The notes under the pieces: model-generated
What the model was told of the DNA's origin: nothing
The model's database searches: none
The model's input: the letters and a program-made list of their open reading frames with translations, nothing else
Origin: Saccoglossus kowalevskii
Lineage: Eukaryota > Hemichordata > Enteropneusta > Harrimaniidae
Length of the DNA stretch: 22,459 nt
Direction of reading: 5' to 3'
NCBI RefSeq assembly: GCF_000003605.2
Contig: NW_003122409.1
Span: 989,939-1,012,397, forward strand
Part shown: positions 9,838-21,544 of the stretch, piece after piece
Numbering within the stretch: position 1 is the stretch's first letter
Layout of the letters: each line of letters begins with the position of its first letter
Program-made: the position numbers and the translations under genes

Positions 9838-12753
9838 AGACGAAAGGATGAAACTCTTTCTCCGAGATGCCGTGCTTGTTTTGTGCTCTTGTCAGTTGCT
9901 TACACACTTGTTCGTCCCAATGTTAAGTGTTCGTGGGCATGGAAATAGAAACGAATCTCACGTCATAATTACGCCCACATTACGATTGGTGATTCTGTTG
10001 CGTGCTATATGCTATCGACTTTTATTTGCGATGACATTTGGCGTCGAACGTTTGTGCTACGCAAGTCTATGAGAGGAATCATAGCCCTTCTGTGTCGATA
10101 CAAATCTCAATATCTGAAAATAACAAATTTAATGACACCAAATATAATAGAATTGACTAAAATGCCATCACAAAGACTATGTTATTATGCCTAAACTTGT
10201 TGGTTGCAAACACAGCTGGTGTACAAGTGATAATAAAATGAAAGCGACTAATCTACTAGTTGGGGGTCTATAGACTTTCTTGTGTCTTTGTGACAGTATT
10301 TTAGTCATTTTGTGATACATTTAGTGTCATTACAATTGCTTATTTCAGACATACGGATTGTTATCCTAAATATAAAAGGCTCCCCTCATTATGAGATACA
10401 CATGCTTCTAAATGAGCTACATCGTGAATTATCGAAATTACAAAAATAGCTAAAATAGGTAAAATGGTGGTCATTTTGAATACGAGTAATTATTGTGCTC
10501 GTGATAAATACAAATTTGATGAGCTACGAGATCAAGAGTCAATCTACTTTATGTTTGCGGACACAATTCGATCAAAAAAGGCGTCTCGCCTGCTGTGAAT
10601 GGTGGCCCACCCCACAGTTCATATTGAAACTGTGGCTACTACATCATGTAGCTAATATTTCGGGCTCGTATACGCCAGTGTATTAACGGCAACGAGCAAT
10701 ACGTTGTTCATATACTTTATATGAAATAACCTTACCAAATAATAAATTCATTGATATTTACCTTGTTTATCCCTAGAGCTTTGACACCGTGGTATTAAGT
10801 GAGTCAAAAGTTCCAGTCCTTTTCTACATCGAAGTACATCAATATTATTGATATTCATTATCAGTACTCAGCTGGATTGCACATGGGCGCATATATTATC
10901 ATTCAACAAAGCGAATAAACAAGCAAACACATATCAGTATCTTAATCAAATGCTTACAGTGAAAATTAATATAGTCTAAGCAGCTTCGTGCTTGTGGGGT
11001 CCGTTCCATATACGTCCAGATTGATTATAATAACACCGAATTATATTATAGAGATTAGAAGGTTACTCGTTTTAGTATCTTCAACGGATTATGCAAATTA
11101 CTGCAATATTTGTAATACATGATGGTATGCACATATGTACTTGTACGTACACGCTTCTGTCAATTTACAAACGGACAATTATGCATCATTGAAAAAGTTT
11201 TCACGTGGTACGTCGACATAATCATTAATCACAGAGAGGCGATCGACAATTTGTACCGGTCAACACCGACGATGTAACGGAGAACCTGTCTGAACCACGG
11301 CAATACTCGAGGCACATGCTAGTACTATCCCGTACTCCGCTTTTGCTAATATCTTCTAACTAGTATATGTAATCAAACATCTTTAACAAATAGCCACTGT
11401 GTATTGTGCTATTTTATAAAACGAGACTTACTAATCGACAATTGGAGGGGCAAATATGACATTCGAATTAGTCTAACGACAATTTGCAATCTCTCTTTTC
11501 ATCATTAATTAAGTATTTTGTCACAAAATACTATCAACCACCCACAATTTTCAAATGGAGCACTTCGTAATAACCATAAACCTTTTTTATAATATAGTTG
11601 TCTAGGCATTTGTAATTACTTCGCCGTGATTTGTAAGGGATAACCAATTCGTGAAAATGTGTTTGTGGCAGGTTACAGGGGTATATTACAGAGAGTTTGT
11701 AATGGATATCATTCATTGGGACATCATGCAACTTAACAGTACTCAGTATACAGACCAATGTTTCCACTTCAGACATAATATTAATGGATTCGTGAGATTT
11801 AATTTATCATCTCTGACATCGTGGCAACATGTGTGTGTTTTGGGGGGCGTCGATGTGAACAATGATATATGTATATTAATATTTATCTGATGGAATTCAT
11901 CACCTCTGACACTGTGACAACATACAAACATGTATATATTTGGGGGGGCATGGACAATGTAATCAATCATTCATATCGTGACCTTATTACGCTGTAAATA
12001 CTTATAAGTTGAAATATATATTTATATGTCTGAGTGGGTGAGGGATTATACACCAGTGCACAGAACTTTGATTGTATACGTGAATAGAAATTAAGGTAAT
12101 GTTTAATATTTGACAATACAATTTGAATGTGATCAAATATACGATATGCTGCAGTGGAAATGTTGAAGAGTAGACGAATTTCACGCCATAAATTAATATG
12201 TCTAGTATGTCTTCTTCTTTTTTATATAGTTGAAATGTCATTCTAATTGGACCCAGCACTAGTTATTTTGTTCAGACGGTTGGATGATTGGTGATAAAAA
12301 CAGATATCCACCAGAATTCTGCATTGAGAACGGAATCAATAGATATAACAATGAGTTAGCCAGTGATTTGACCAGATGTAAATATGGACTGGGAACATAT
12401 GCCCCTGTGCCTGTGTGTAACTTGTATACTTTGGTTGAACATTGACTAGAAAAACCTCACTTAGCTGCAAATTCCTGGAGAGTCTCTAAGCATGTAATTG
12501 AAACGGTGCTAGACTCATTGTAAGCTTCCATGGTCAGTATTGGTGGTCGTTCTGGAGATGCAATGGCTTTGCTGCCAAAAGTGGCAGGAGAAGTGGAAAC
12601 CGAAGTCTCGCTGGCCAATATTGGATATCCGCTGACATTTCTCTAGTACTGCATAAATCAATGGGGATGGTAGGAATGCATCGATTCACCCATGATATCA
12701 ATATATCCCTCGAATGTGCATATGGGGCTGGCTGATATGCCACAGTATTGATT
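9838..12753. other. Intergenic region upstream of the VioB-like gene
   Basis: No gene with recognisable homology was found. Plus-strand frames such as 9848-10072 (opening MKLFLRDAVLVLCS, faintly signal-peptide-like) and 12284-12445 are short and unsupported by splice sites or known motifs. A diverged local duplication occurs at 11799-11960. No partner enzyme for the VioB-like gene, such as an amino-acid oxidase, is visible. Confidence 0.55.
11799..11960. repeat. Diverged two-copy tandem duplication with G-runs
   Basis: Two modules about 93 bp apart share the same order of words: TCATC, CTCTGACA, GTGNCAACAT, a GT- or TA-rich spacer, a run of six or seven G, then GAACAATG or GGACAATG. The first is near 11799-11868 and the second near 11892-11960. 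The similarity is partial, so this is an old duplication or two copies of an unknown short repeat. Confidence 0.5.
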
Positions 12754-12776
12754 GGGTTGGGTTTGGTTGGGTTGGG
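12754..12776 (+). repeat. G-rich GGGTT repeat, G-quadruplex motif
   Basis: Four GGG tracts (12754, 12759, 12769, 12774) are separated by loops of 2, 7 and 2 nt, which meets the standard G3N1-7 quadruplex pattern on the plus strand. The word GGGTT resembles a telomeric or GGGTT simple repeat. It stands alone in otherwise ordinary sequence. Confidence 0.6.
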
Positions 12777-12779
12777 TTG

Positions 12780-14099
12780 CGTTGTGCCTGAGGCAAAACA
12801 GATCTATCAGAGAATTGCTAGTCATTGTTTGAGTACAAGTGCTTCTGTGATGTCACATGAACCACACTGTTTATTTCCTGCCAAGTGATGAGCTTCTAAC
12901 TAACTTGATTTCCTTCTCGCTGCACCACATCATCTCCTCCGCCAGCTGACTTAGTGTTGGTTATCTCACCCTCCGGTTTTGTGCCTTGAGTCGCTACTGT
13001 TGAGAGCTAACATATCTCTTATATGTTTATGTAACATCTCTCTTCCTTTGGGTGCCACTCTCCCTACTTTCAAGTTTGTGACCAAGGTCATGCAGATTAT
13101 GGATGAAAGTGATGAATCAATCTTTGATCTCTGTCATAGATATACTAAGTCTATACTTCATTTGAGGGTGGTTAGACTTCCATGATCCTTGCTATATGCG
13201 GAAGCAAGTTACCACGACCCCTGCCATCGAGATCATAGACATCTCAACCTCGCCAATCCTAGCCACTTCGACCCCGATATCGTACAACGTTGTATAAGAA
13301 TACTTACATGATTTCCTTAAATGTGTTATCCACTATATTCATTTCACTGACTAATCTCATGTAAATTTATGTTTCTCATTTCACAGTGTGCAATGTCGTC
13401 AGTGACGCCATCTTGGCAGTAAGTAGTATGGCGATTGTCACGTTGTTTTCGGTGTGAATAATAAGCCGATGACGTGCCGACTGCTTCCAAAACTATTGAC
13501 TCTTGATTAAAAGCGTGATAGAAGCAATTATGACAAGGAATGTCTTAACAAGTTTTTTTATTTCATCCTTGGGCACACTTGATTATAGTTATACTACAAT
13601 AAATAACTATCATGAGTGTAGAATGTCTGCTTCATTCCCGGGGGTCACTATATTAAAACCTTACATCGTGTGCATTCTTGGTAAAAAATAATAGGCCCTA
13701 GGGCTGGCAGCACATTGGCAAACCATACCCCCTATTACGGACGCAATGTAAATTTAGTACCCACTAGAGCAGACATATTAAAGAAAAAACATCCCTATTG
13801 CAGACATATAATTGGATGTGCGCCGAGTGGCAGCCTCCATACTCCTCTCCTGGAAAACTACCGAGTTTACCCTGTTAATGTTTGGTATTGCCTGTATTTG
13901 GAACCATACACACATCTATGAACTGTCAAGGACCTTACTTGTGAAGTTTGTTACTCATATCGTCGATTCCTGTTTCCAAATTTATCAAAAGAAAACCTGG
14001 TCTGTGTTACAACTGAACTTACTCTGTGACATAATTTATGCATGTTTCATTGTCTTGACTAAGTTACATAACTCCTGGTGCCACTGATTACCTCACTAT
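12780..14099. other. Intergenic region before the LINE
   Basis: No gene recognised. The part from about 13690 onward may already be the 5' UTR or ORF1 remains of the LINE that follows, because no clear left boundary can be seen. Short plus-strand frames here show no known domain. Confidence 0.4.
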
Positions 14100-17000
14100 T
14101 CATATGATGATTGTCCATTCAATACACAGTGCATTACAACACCTCCACTCTGAAGTTTTTCAACACCAACCTCCGTTTATGATACTGTAAAATCACTGAA
14201 TATCCGGGCATGTTGTGCTACAAACAGAGGCAAAAGAGCGGGCTCACATATACAGGATCAACCACATAAAGTAAGCTACATCAAAACAATACAACCAACC
14301 TGCAAACAAGCTTCATTTTGTTATAATGCAAATCGGACCAACTTTGACATTCTCATCTACATTCCACTAGTAAATACAACAAATGGCGGTACCCAGAACA
14401 CCATTCAGTGTCAACCCCAACTTCTTCTCTCAACCTGGAATATTCGCTTCGTTCGTAACAAAGCATCAGATGTACAAGATTATATTACTGAAAAGAATAT
14501 TGACGTAATTGCACTCACAGAAACCTGGCTCAAAGACACCGGAGATGACCAGTTGGATACACTTTCAAGCAAACACCACGTGCAGGATCGGCTGGTGGTG
14601 GTGACGCTATCATCTATAAGTCATCACTAAAACTTGTAACATGGAAACCTCTCAGCCAAATTTCATCCTTTGAAGCTACAGAGGCCACATTTTCTCGCCA
14701 TGGTACTATCTTCAAACTTGTGGCTCTATATCGTCCACCACCTTCAAGAAAAAACAAACTCACTACTACCCAGTTTCCAACAGAGTTCAGCTCTCTGTTG
14801 GAGAAATATGCAGCATGTACTGGTTACCTGTATTTTGTCAGGGATTTTAATTTACATCATAATGATCCCTGTTATTCCAGTGCCAAAAAATTCTCTGACA
14901 TCATTGAAGGTTGCAACCTCAAGCAGTGGGTAAATGAGGCAACTCATATAAAAGGTCATATACTAGATCTAATCATCTCCAACTCTGCAGATACAATCAA
15001 AGGTGTTACTGTCGACCAACTCCAACTGTCTGATCATAATCCTGTTAATACCACACTTGTGTATTGTAAGCCACCACTCTCCAAAAAGCGAATAACTTAT
15101 CAAAGTATTAAATCAATTTCACTTGATGATTTCCAGAGTGGCCTAGAAGTATCTCCTGAGATTATCCTGCCTTCATCCGTTCCACAGACTGCCATCTTAC
15201 AATTCAATACAACTCTCTCGGACATTCTTGATAAGCACGCTCCTGTTAAAAAGCGGGTCATCACTCTACGCCCAGATAGTAAATGGTACACAACTGACAT
15301 CAATTTGGCGATTTGATCAGCTGAAAAAAATGGAGGTCTACTGCACTAGAAATTCACAGACAAATTTTCAAACATGAATGCAAGAAAGTCAGCCAGCTCA
15401 TACGTAAATCAGTAAATACGTAAACAGTCTTAATACACCAACCTTATCAAGGACCATGTTCATGATCAACAATTCGCATCTGTTCAAACCTATCTGGGAA
15501 CTCAAGTCAGAAACAGCTACCATCACATATCATGATCAAGAATATTAAATACAATAAAAGCAACTTGGGGACGGATAACGAACAACTTATACTAATATAT
15601 ACTAAAAAAGTAAAAATGACAAAACAATCATTGAGCTAGGAAAATTCATCCACACTTGTTTCAATTTACGACAATTAAAATCCTAAAATGCCAGATGCCT
15701 CAACCAACCACCAAATATTTTTTTTCTTTCCTCTTCTTTTCTTTATTCAAATTTCTGTGAATGTCTTGTGTTTTTTGTTTGCTATCTTTTTGTATTACTT
15801 TATTGTATTTTCAACTAAGATCCCACTCTGGGATAGGGTTTCAATAAAGATTATTATTATTATTATTATTTACTTCCAAGATCCTGGAGAAAGTCGTAGC
15901 GCTACAACTGAATTCATATCTTTCTGAACATTCATTACTTGAACCTTCACAATCTGCATATAAGAGATTTCATAGCACTGAAACAGCACTTTTAAAGGTC
16001 CATAATGACATTTGCATGTGTACTTCTTATCCTTCTGGATTTATCCGCATGCCTTCGATACAATTGACCATGATATACTTCTAACAAGATTGTTCAACCT
16101 TGGCATTACTGATACTTCACTTCTCTGGTTCACTTCTTATCTGTAGGATCGTCATCAGCGTGTTTCCATCAATGATAGTCGCTCCGCTTCTCATGTACTT
16201 AAAACCGGGGTTCCCCGAGGGTCTGTTCTAGGACCTCCGCTATTCTCCATTTATATATCACCACTAGGTCAACTTATTCGTTGTCATAAATGTAGTGTTA
16301 ATTTCCATCAGTATGCTGATGACAACCAACTCTACCTCGCTTTCTCATACCCTGAGATGCACTGTCTTCAGTCAGCATAATTAAAAGTACAGCTCGTGAC
16401 ATTAAATCATGGATGTCATGCAAGAAATTAAAGTTGAATGATGATAAAACTGAGGCTCTTCTAATTAGATCACCGTTTAACCACATTCCATGCCCAATAG
16501 AGAATATTCTCATTGGTTCCAGCGTTCCAGATGGCAAGAAACATCAGGGTCATCTTTGATCATCATCACAGCTTCAAGAAGGACACATCTGCAACATGTC
16601 GGTCTATATACTTTCACCTACGTAAAATTGGTCACATACAACGCTTCCTCTCCAAAAATACATGTACAATAATTATTCATGCATATATCTTCAAAACTTG
16701 ACTACGGCAACTCACTTCTATTTGGAATACCAGAGAACACTACAAAGCCACTAAAACATGCCCAGAACACAGCAGCAAGAATTGTTACACACACAAAGAA
16801 ACGTGAACACATTACACCGATTCTACAAAATTTGCATTGGCTACTGGTAAAACTCAGAATTGAATACAAGGTGCTACAAAGCACTGAATAACATGTCACC
16901 TTGTTACATATCAGACATAATTCACTTTAGATCTTCACCTCGCAAACTTCATTCAACAAATAAGTAACTCTTGCATGAACAAAGATACCAATCAGATTCA

Positions 17001-17221
17001 TTCGGCAAACGTTCATTCTCAAGTGCTGCACCACGTTTTGGAACACATTACCACTTAAACTACGCAAGTCACCAACATTGAACAGTTTCAGGACTCAATT
17101 TAAGACTCATTTAGGAAAGCATTAACAACTATTCATCTCTATATACAGCGCCATTGAACAGTACCTTGTTCTGGATACTGGCGCTTTATAAATAGCGTAT
17201 TATTATTATTATTATTATTAT
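14100..17221 (+). mobile_element. Dead L2/CR1-type LINE (EN and RT)
   Basis: A non-LTR retrotransposon in the plus direction, with the usual order of endonuclease, linker, reverse transcriptase and (ATT)n tail. The APE-type endonuclease is at about 14420-15080: TETWL (metal-binding Glu), LYRPP, DFN and LSDHNPV are readable. In GDFN the Gly is replaced by Arg, and a frame break lies near 14580. An in-frame TGA at 15314 looks like a CGA to TGA decay. The RT begins again at 15871 (KILEKVV) and shows AFDTIDHD, GVPRGSVLGP and YADD (16312-16323), with a one-base frameshift near 16050 and a TAG near 16141. Downstream coding continues to about 16900 in several frames. The tail has a small CGCT/AGCG stem (17182-17197), then ATT repeats. 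Not active. The clade is inferred from motif style and tail, and the left end is uncertain. Confidence 0.85.
15540..15870 (+). mobile_element. Second LINE 3' end nested in the first
   Basis: Between the endonuclease and RT parts of the host LINE lies non-coding sequence that ends like an element 3' terminus: a T-rich stretch, CCCACTCTGGGATAGGG, AATAAA (15843-15848) and an (ATT)n tail ending at 15870. The RT frame of the host element resumes immediately after. The simplest reading is that a truncated copy of another LINE (or a SINE sharing its tail) inserted here, with loss of some linker sequence. The left edge is approximate. Confidence 0.6.
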
Positions 17222-18719
17222 ATTGAGAACATCCTACCGCCTATTGCGAGCATTCTCTGCTGTTTTTTGCACTCAAGTGAAGTGTGATCAACTCAAACAA
17301 GCTACTTATGATTGCTGTGTATACAACTCCTGTTGGTGTCATTCGTTGTGTGATGAAATAAGATGAGAACTATTAACATGATTGTGAATATGATCATTTA
17401 TTTGATAGTTTAATACACAATGTACACATCTTTGCCAGGATTCTTATTCCATCAGATAACAGTATGCAATTTTATGTTCAGCTCAGAGTGAACTTTGCAT
17501 GAATTCGGAAGTGAGGATGACTCCTGGGGTGACTTTCCATATGCTCGGGTTGGAAGTGGCGGGAAAGTCCCGGTGGGCGAGGGTTTGGGCCTTGGTCGGG
17601 GTAATGGATCCGCCAATTCGAGGCCTATGGCGGTGTATGGGAGTGATTGTTGCAAAAGGAGGACTCCAGTGGGCGCAGCAACCCTGTAAGTTTATTCCTG
17701 GGGTCCTATTGCAGACATTAGCATTGTAATTGTATTTACCTCCTGCATGGGCCTGCTTTAGACGGTGAAAAACAAAATAATCGTCGTCTTTGCAAGAAAT
17801 ACTTCCGTAGTTTACAAGTACAGCTTATTCATTTACTAGTACCTAGTATGTAAGGAGCACATTTATTTATAGTATCCAATTACAAATCAGCAAGGTACTT
17901 GAATGCAACAATTGCAGTAGATGGCAACATCATACGTGCAGCTTGAATGCTCATTAGTTAAATACAATTGATTGTGTGTGGTCTTGTGCTGACTGCCATC
18001 TGATTATGATTTTGTTTAATTCATAGCACAATATGAAGAACTTGTAGTAAAATACAAAGTAATTCCTAGTGCATCAATCCATGGAAATGCAATGATGTTT
18101 GAAAACCAGGGCTAAAAAAAACAATTGGCAAGGTAGTGCAAGAACAGCCATCTACCTGTGATCCAGAAAGGAAATCACTTCAAAGCTGGACCACATGATC
18201 AAAACTGTCCTGTCTGCCAGGAATAGCAACAAAGTTGAAACAAATCACATCCATAAAGCAGACAGCCAATAACAATGACCAATGCCAATGTCACACAACA
18301 AATTGACAATGACCATCTACATCATTGCTATCCAGTAATATCTAACTTCATCCATGCTGCTAACAGATTTATGCCAAAATGTCAGATTAAAAAACCAAGC
18401 ACATCATACCTTGCCTTAAATACCAGTGTTATCCTACCAGACTTTCTTCAACATGACCTGCCAATTGCTCAACAAAACCAGATTTTAGTATATCAATGAT
18501 ACTTTCAAAATTGTAAATCATCATTAACCCAACTTTTTCAATCCACGGGATTTGGTAAAATTGACGGTGACAACGGAAAACATGTTTATACTCTGATAAC
18601 GAGAAGATCCACCCACGACTGTGGAAATTTTGAAAGCTGAAGACATTGTTCAAAGGTCAAAATGTAAAGAAATTTGAATCTGGCTTGTGGTTAGCAGTAA
18701 CTTTTTTTGGTACCAGCAT
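17222..18719. other. Intergenic region after the LINE
   Basis: No gene recognised. It contains the CpG/GC-rich islet at 17495-17700. From about 18120 the sequence has a mildly coding-like look with scattered stops, but I could not assign a family. Confidence 0.45.
17495..17700. other. GC- and CpG-rich islet of unknown nature
   Basis: About 200 bp with clearly more G, C and CpG than the AT-rich surroundings (about ten CpGs), G-rich on the plus strand, with a CGGGAAAGTCCCG inverted repeat. Two plus-strand frames are open across it. One starts at 17495, is rich in Gly, Arg and Ser, and ends next to a donor-like TGTAAGT. No domain, tRNA box or known element could be recognised. It may be an unannotated first exon with a CpG island, a captured fragment or a transposon piece. 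Confidence 0.35.
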
Positions 18720-19165
18720 TCAAGGATGCTGTTTTCACTGATCACTATACATATGGAGGAAAGTCAACTCCCTTAGATTGCAACCACAGAACATGGAAAT
18801 GGGTGCCATACACAACTACAATCATCAGCACATAGCTCTGGCGTTCCTGCTTCAAAGCATACGTTCAAATTCATAACCTGAAGATCAACACAACCACTCA
18901 TTGATTACATTCACACAACATGGATTGAGGGATTTGCTTGTCCACCATCCACCTGGTGTATTTAAATGCATAGTATTCGCACAAATAATTATGTGGAGGG
19001 CTGGCACTGACATACGATTGTCAAAGGCTGGAAGAAGCAACTTACAACTGCATGTTGTCTTTGAATTGCTTCACAACGAATCGTTATAACACCAAAGTAC
19101 AGATGAAGCTGGTGAAGGAAGGCAAACTATGCAGATACCAAAGATAAGCATATCAAAGTACCCAA
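18720..19165 (+). pseudogene. Decayed coding-like stretch, family unknown
   Basis: Reading plus-strand from about 18738 gives a protein-like sequence (TDHYTYGGKSTPLDC, TWKWVPYTTT, then KLVKEGKLCRYQR) that runs about 140 codons in one frame, broken by six or seven stops. Composition and phrasing look like real protein, unlike the neighbouring AT-rich noise. I do not recognise the family. It could be a dead transposase, a gene captured by a transposon, or an old integrated element. The call rests on appearance only. Confidence 0.3.
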
Positions 19166-19714
19166 GGACAATTATATCTTCAGGTTTCCTGGAAACTTAT
19201 GCACCAACGCTTAAGGTAACACCATTAGTTGTTGCATGCTCAGCACCCTAAGTCACTGTGTTTTGGTCAAGCCTCTGGCTCACTAAGAGTGGAAACTTAT
19301 GTTTCAGTTTGACCTACTTGTTTATTCATCTGGTAAAACTGGTAAATCTGTGGCAGTAGGCATAAATGACTAACGCTGCAAATACGGGTCACAAACAAAC
19401 TAGATGGTAAACTTTATTGTAATTTATTCTACCAATATCCAAATCAAGATATGATAACAATGTTTACATTACAGATCCCTTTCCTAATATTTTAAGGAAA
19501 GGTTATTATATGTTTAATATGTACAATGCACATAAACAGCTTTCAATGTACCAAGTGATCCATATATGCTTGGAAAACAGATTACATCAATCTGAGTCCT
19601 GCATTTCTTCTTCAGCAAGCACAGTCTTGTCAAGGTTTCAGAGGATCAGACATTTTGGAATTTTTACAGTTAGCACTAATGAATACCATAACATGAACAG
19701 ATAAATTCATTTAT
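19166..19714. other. Intergenic region downstream of NELFA
   Basis: No gene, repeat or RNA recognised. This lies beyond the likely 3' end of NELFA. Confidence 0.5.
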
Positions 19715-20024
19715 ATTTTACATAATCCTCTTTGTGTCTCATGCTGACTCTATTGTTCTTGCTTCTCTAATAATAGTCATCAGAAATCATTATAATAACA
19801 ATGCTCATTGTCTTATACCACCTCTATTGTCCTCTAATATTGTAAATCACAATACTCTTTCAGTTTTATGTCGCTTTGAGTGTTTTTGCTTCTCTAATGA
19901 CAGTCATCGTAAATCATTGTTATTACCATGCTTTGTCTCATACCAACTTTTATTGTTCCTACTTTTCTAATAATAGTTCTTGTAATTACAATGCTCTTTG
20001 TGTCTTATATCGCTTCCATTGTCC
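19715..20024 (-). repeat. Degenerate ~55-75 bp tandem repeat, about 5 units
   Basis: Read on the minus strand, five diverged units each contain a GGACAATGGAAG-like word, then ATAAGACACAAAGAGCATTG-like and TAATAACAATGATTT-like words, and most end in ATTATTAGA. The first unit (near 20024-19966) carries the last codons and the stop codon of NELFA; the others follow in the 3' UTR. So the end of the coding exon seems to have been tandemly duplicated or, conversely, the repeat supplied the present C-terminal codons. An AATAAA within the second unit (plus-strand TTTATT at 19949-19954) may be the NELFA poly(A) signal. Confidence 0.7.
19949..19954 (-). terminator. Candidate NELFA poly(A) signal
   Basis: AATAAA on the minus strand, about 32 nt after the NELFA stop codon. 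It would give a very short 3' UTR. It is the nearest canonical signal that I see, but one further on could be used instead. Confidence 0.35.
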
Positions 20025-21544
20025 TGTCTTGTAATTCATTTCAAAGAATGTGTCAACCATCAAAGGAACTCCATCAGTTTGCTCCATGTTTTCACTGAGT
20101 TTAATTGTCACCACATCTCCTTGTTGTGGACACGGGTTTTCTGCAATAATAATGTAAACTATATTAACTAAGATGAATGAAAACGGCTGTTACATATAAC
20201 AATAACAGTAGTTGTTATAATGACCAAATAGAGTACATAAAATCATTCATACAAGTGTCGCATGGCACATTATAATTTCAAAGGAAAGGTCACTTCTGGC
20301 ACTATTATGTGTCTGTGCTGTTTACTGTTGTACTGTAAATGCTGAATTGCATTAATTGTTTGTTGGTTTTTAATTTGCCCTTTTCATTGATAAGTGAAAT
20401 TCTCTAAGTCAAATCCATGTGAACTTGTGGAATAACAATATAACTCATTATTTCCCTGTCAAGTTTGTGAACATATCGACCTCCGTTGCAGGGTTGGTTG
20501 ATACTCCCGCTGTACTGTCTTCAAGCATATATTTCGGTATTCTCGTAATAACCTCATATTGCAGTGTAATACACACCTCTTGATCCTGCCATGAAACCAA
20601 GGATTAAGGCCTTTTCTGGTCTTGTAACTTTGTTGGATTCTCGGAACATCTCTTGTGCTGCTAACATCTGCTCTCTCTGTAGGTCGGAAATCATTGAATA
20701 TAATTGGATATGTACAAGCAAAACAGGGATGAAGTGATATGTAAATGAATGACAAAGACAATGTACCACTGTATGATAATTGTAATGTCTGTGCAATGCC
20801 TTAACATGCTTGACATATCTACATGCAGATAAAGACCTGGAAAATCTTATTTGTATACTGTAAAAAGGTTAATTATTCACTGGGTTTTAATTTTGCTTAT
20901 TTCGCTGACTGGAAAATGCGCTAAATTAAAACCCAGTGAATATGTAAAATTTAGCATAGAACACTTTATCTAAATGATACAACCGTGAATTTAAAACCCA
21001 CTGAATATGCCTGAAATGGTAAATCAGCAAAACTTAAACCCAGTGAAACTTAGTCATTTTACAGTAACAAGCTCTAGTTCTGAAATGCTTGAGACATTGG
21101 AGCAATTTTATTACTGAACTGGACACGAATCGTAAAAATAAAGACCAATAAATTATGGCAAAAAAACATGTTTGGTACTGTAATACATGATGAATAAGGT
21201 GTGTGTAAAGTTGTACAGAAATGTGAGGTAGCTTTCAAGTTACAATGTACCTTGTTTTGTATCTCATATACTTACCGTAAGAGAAAGACCTTTTTTCGCT
21301 GCAGGCTGCCCAGCAGCAGTGCTTGTTGGAGTGGCTGTTGAAGATGCAGCAGCAACTGCAGTAGTAGCGGCAGCAGTTGTGGCGATAATTGTTTGTTGTG
21401 TTGCAGTCGCCTGAGGTTGTTGTGGAGGTTGTTGCGTAATCTGGGCTGTAATTGTGGTCTGTGGGCGGAGCTGTGGCTGCTGTAGTTGTTGCTGAAGTTG
21501 CTGCTGAAGGTTTTCCCTGGCATCTCTTACAGATGGAGGTGTAT
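19986..21544 (-). CDS. NELFA: NELF-A, last three exons (partial gene)
   Basis: NELF-A is a subunit of the negative elongation factor complex, which together with DSIF holds RNA polymerase II in promoter-proximal pausing in the nucleus. Three exons are visible: 21544-21276 (89 codons after a split codon, ends phase 0 at gtaagt), 20676-20577 (starts after acctacag, ends phase 1 at gtgtgt) and 20140-19986 (ends in TAA). The first encodes a flexible Gln-, Thr-, Ala- and Pro-rich linker ending in KKGLSLT. The second gives REQMLAAQEMF and NKVTRPEKALILGFMAGSR, nearly identical to the vertebrate C-terminal region as I recall it. The third gives ENPCPQQGDVVTIKLSEN and the terminal FFEMNYKTGQW block, with a short tail ending in RAL. 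Together about 173 C-terminal residues of a protein of roughly 500. Upstream exons, with the NELF-C-binding N-terminal domain, lie beyond the window. Confidence 0.95.
20856..21066. mobile_element. MITE in a NELFA intron
   Basis: A 211-bp non-coding element bounded by TACTGTAAAA and TTTTACAGTA. The terminal inverted repeats align imperfectly for about 50 bp and share TTCACTGGGTTT and TTTTGCT. If the outer TA is a target duplication, the ends are CTGTAAAA, compatible with a Tc1/mariner-like TA-inserting element. Inside are two more copies of the AAACCCA(G/C)TGAA word. One forms a perfect 20-bp inverted repeat (20874-20893 with 20923-20942, 29-nt loop). No transposase is encoded, so it would have moved in trans. 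Confidence 0.75.

Noticed and set aside
9848-10072. Plus-strand frame MKLFLRDAVLVLCS... as a divergent secreted peptide
   Set aside because: The tail is low-confidence and no domain or transcript signal is seen. It lies in the probable promoter region of the VioB-like gene.
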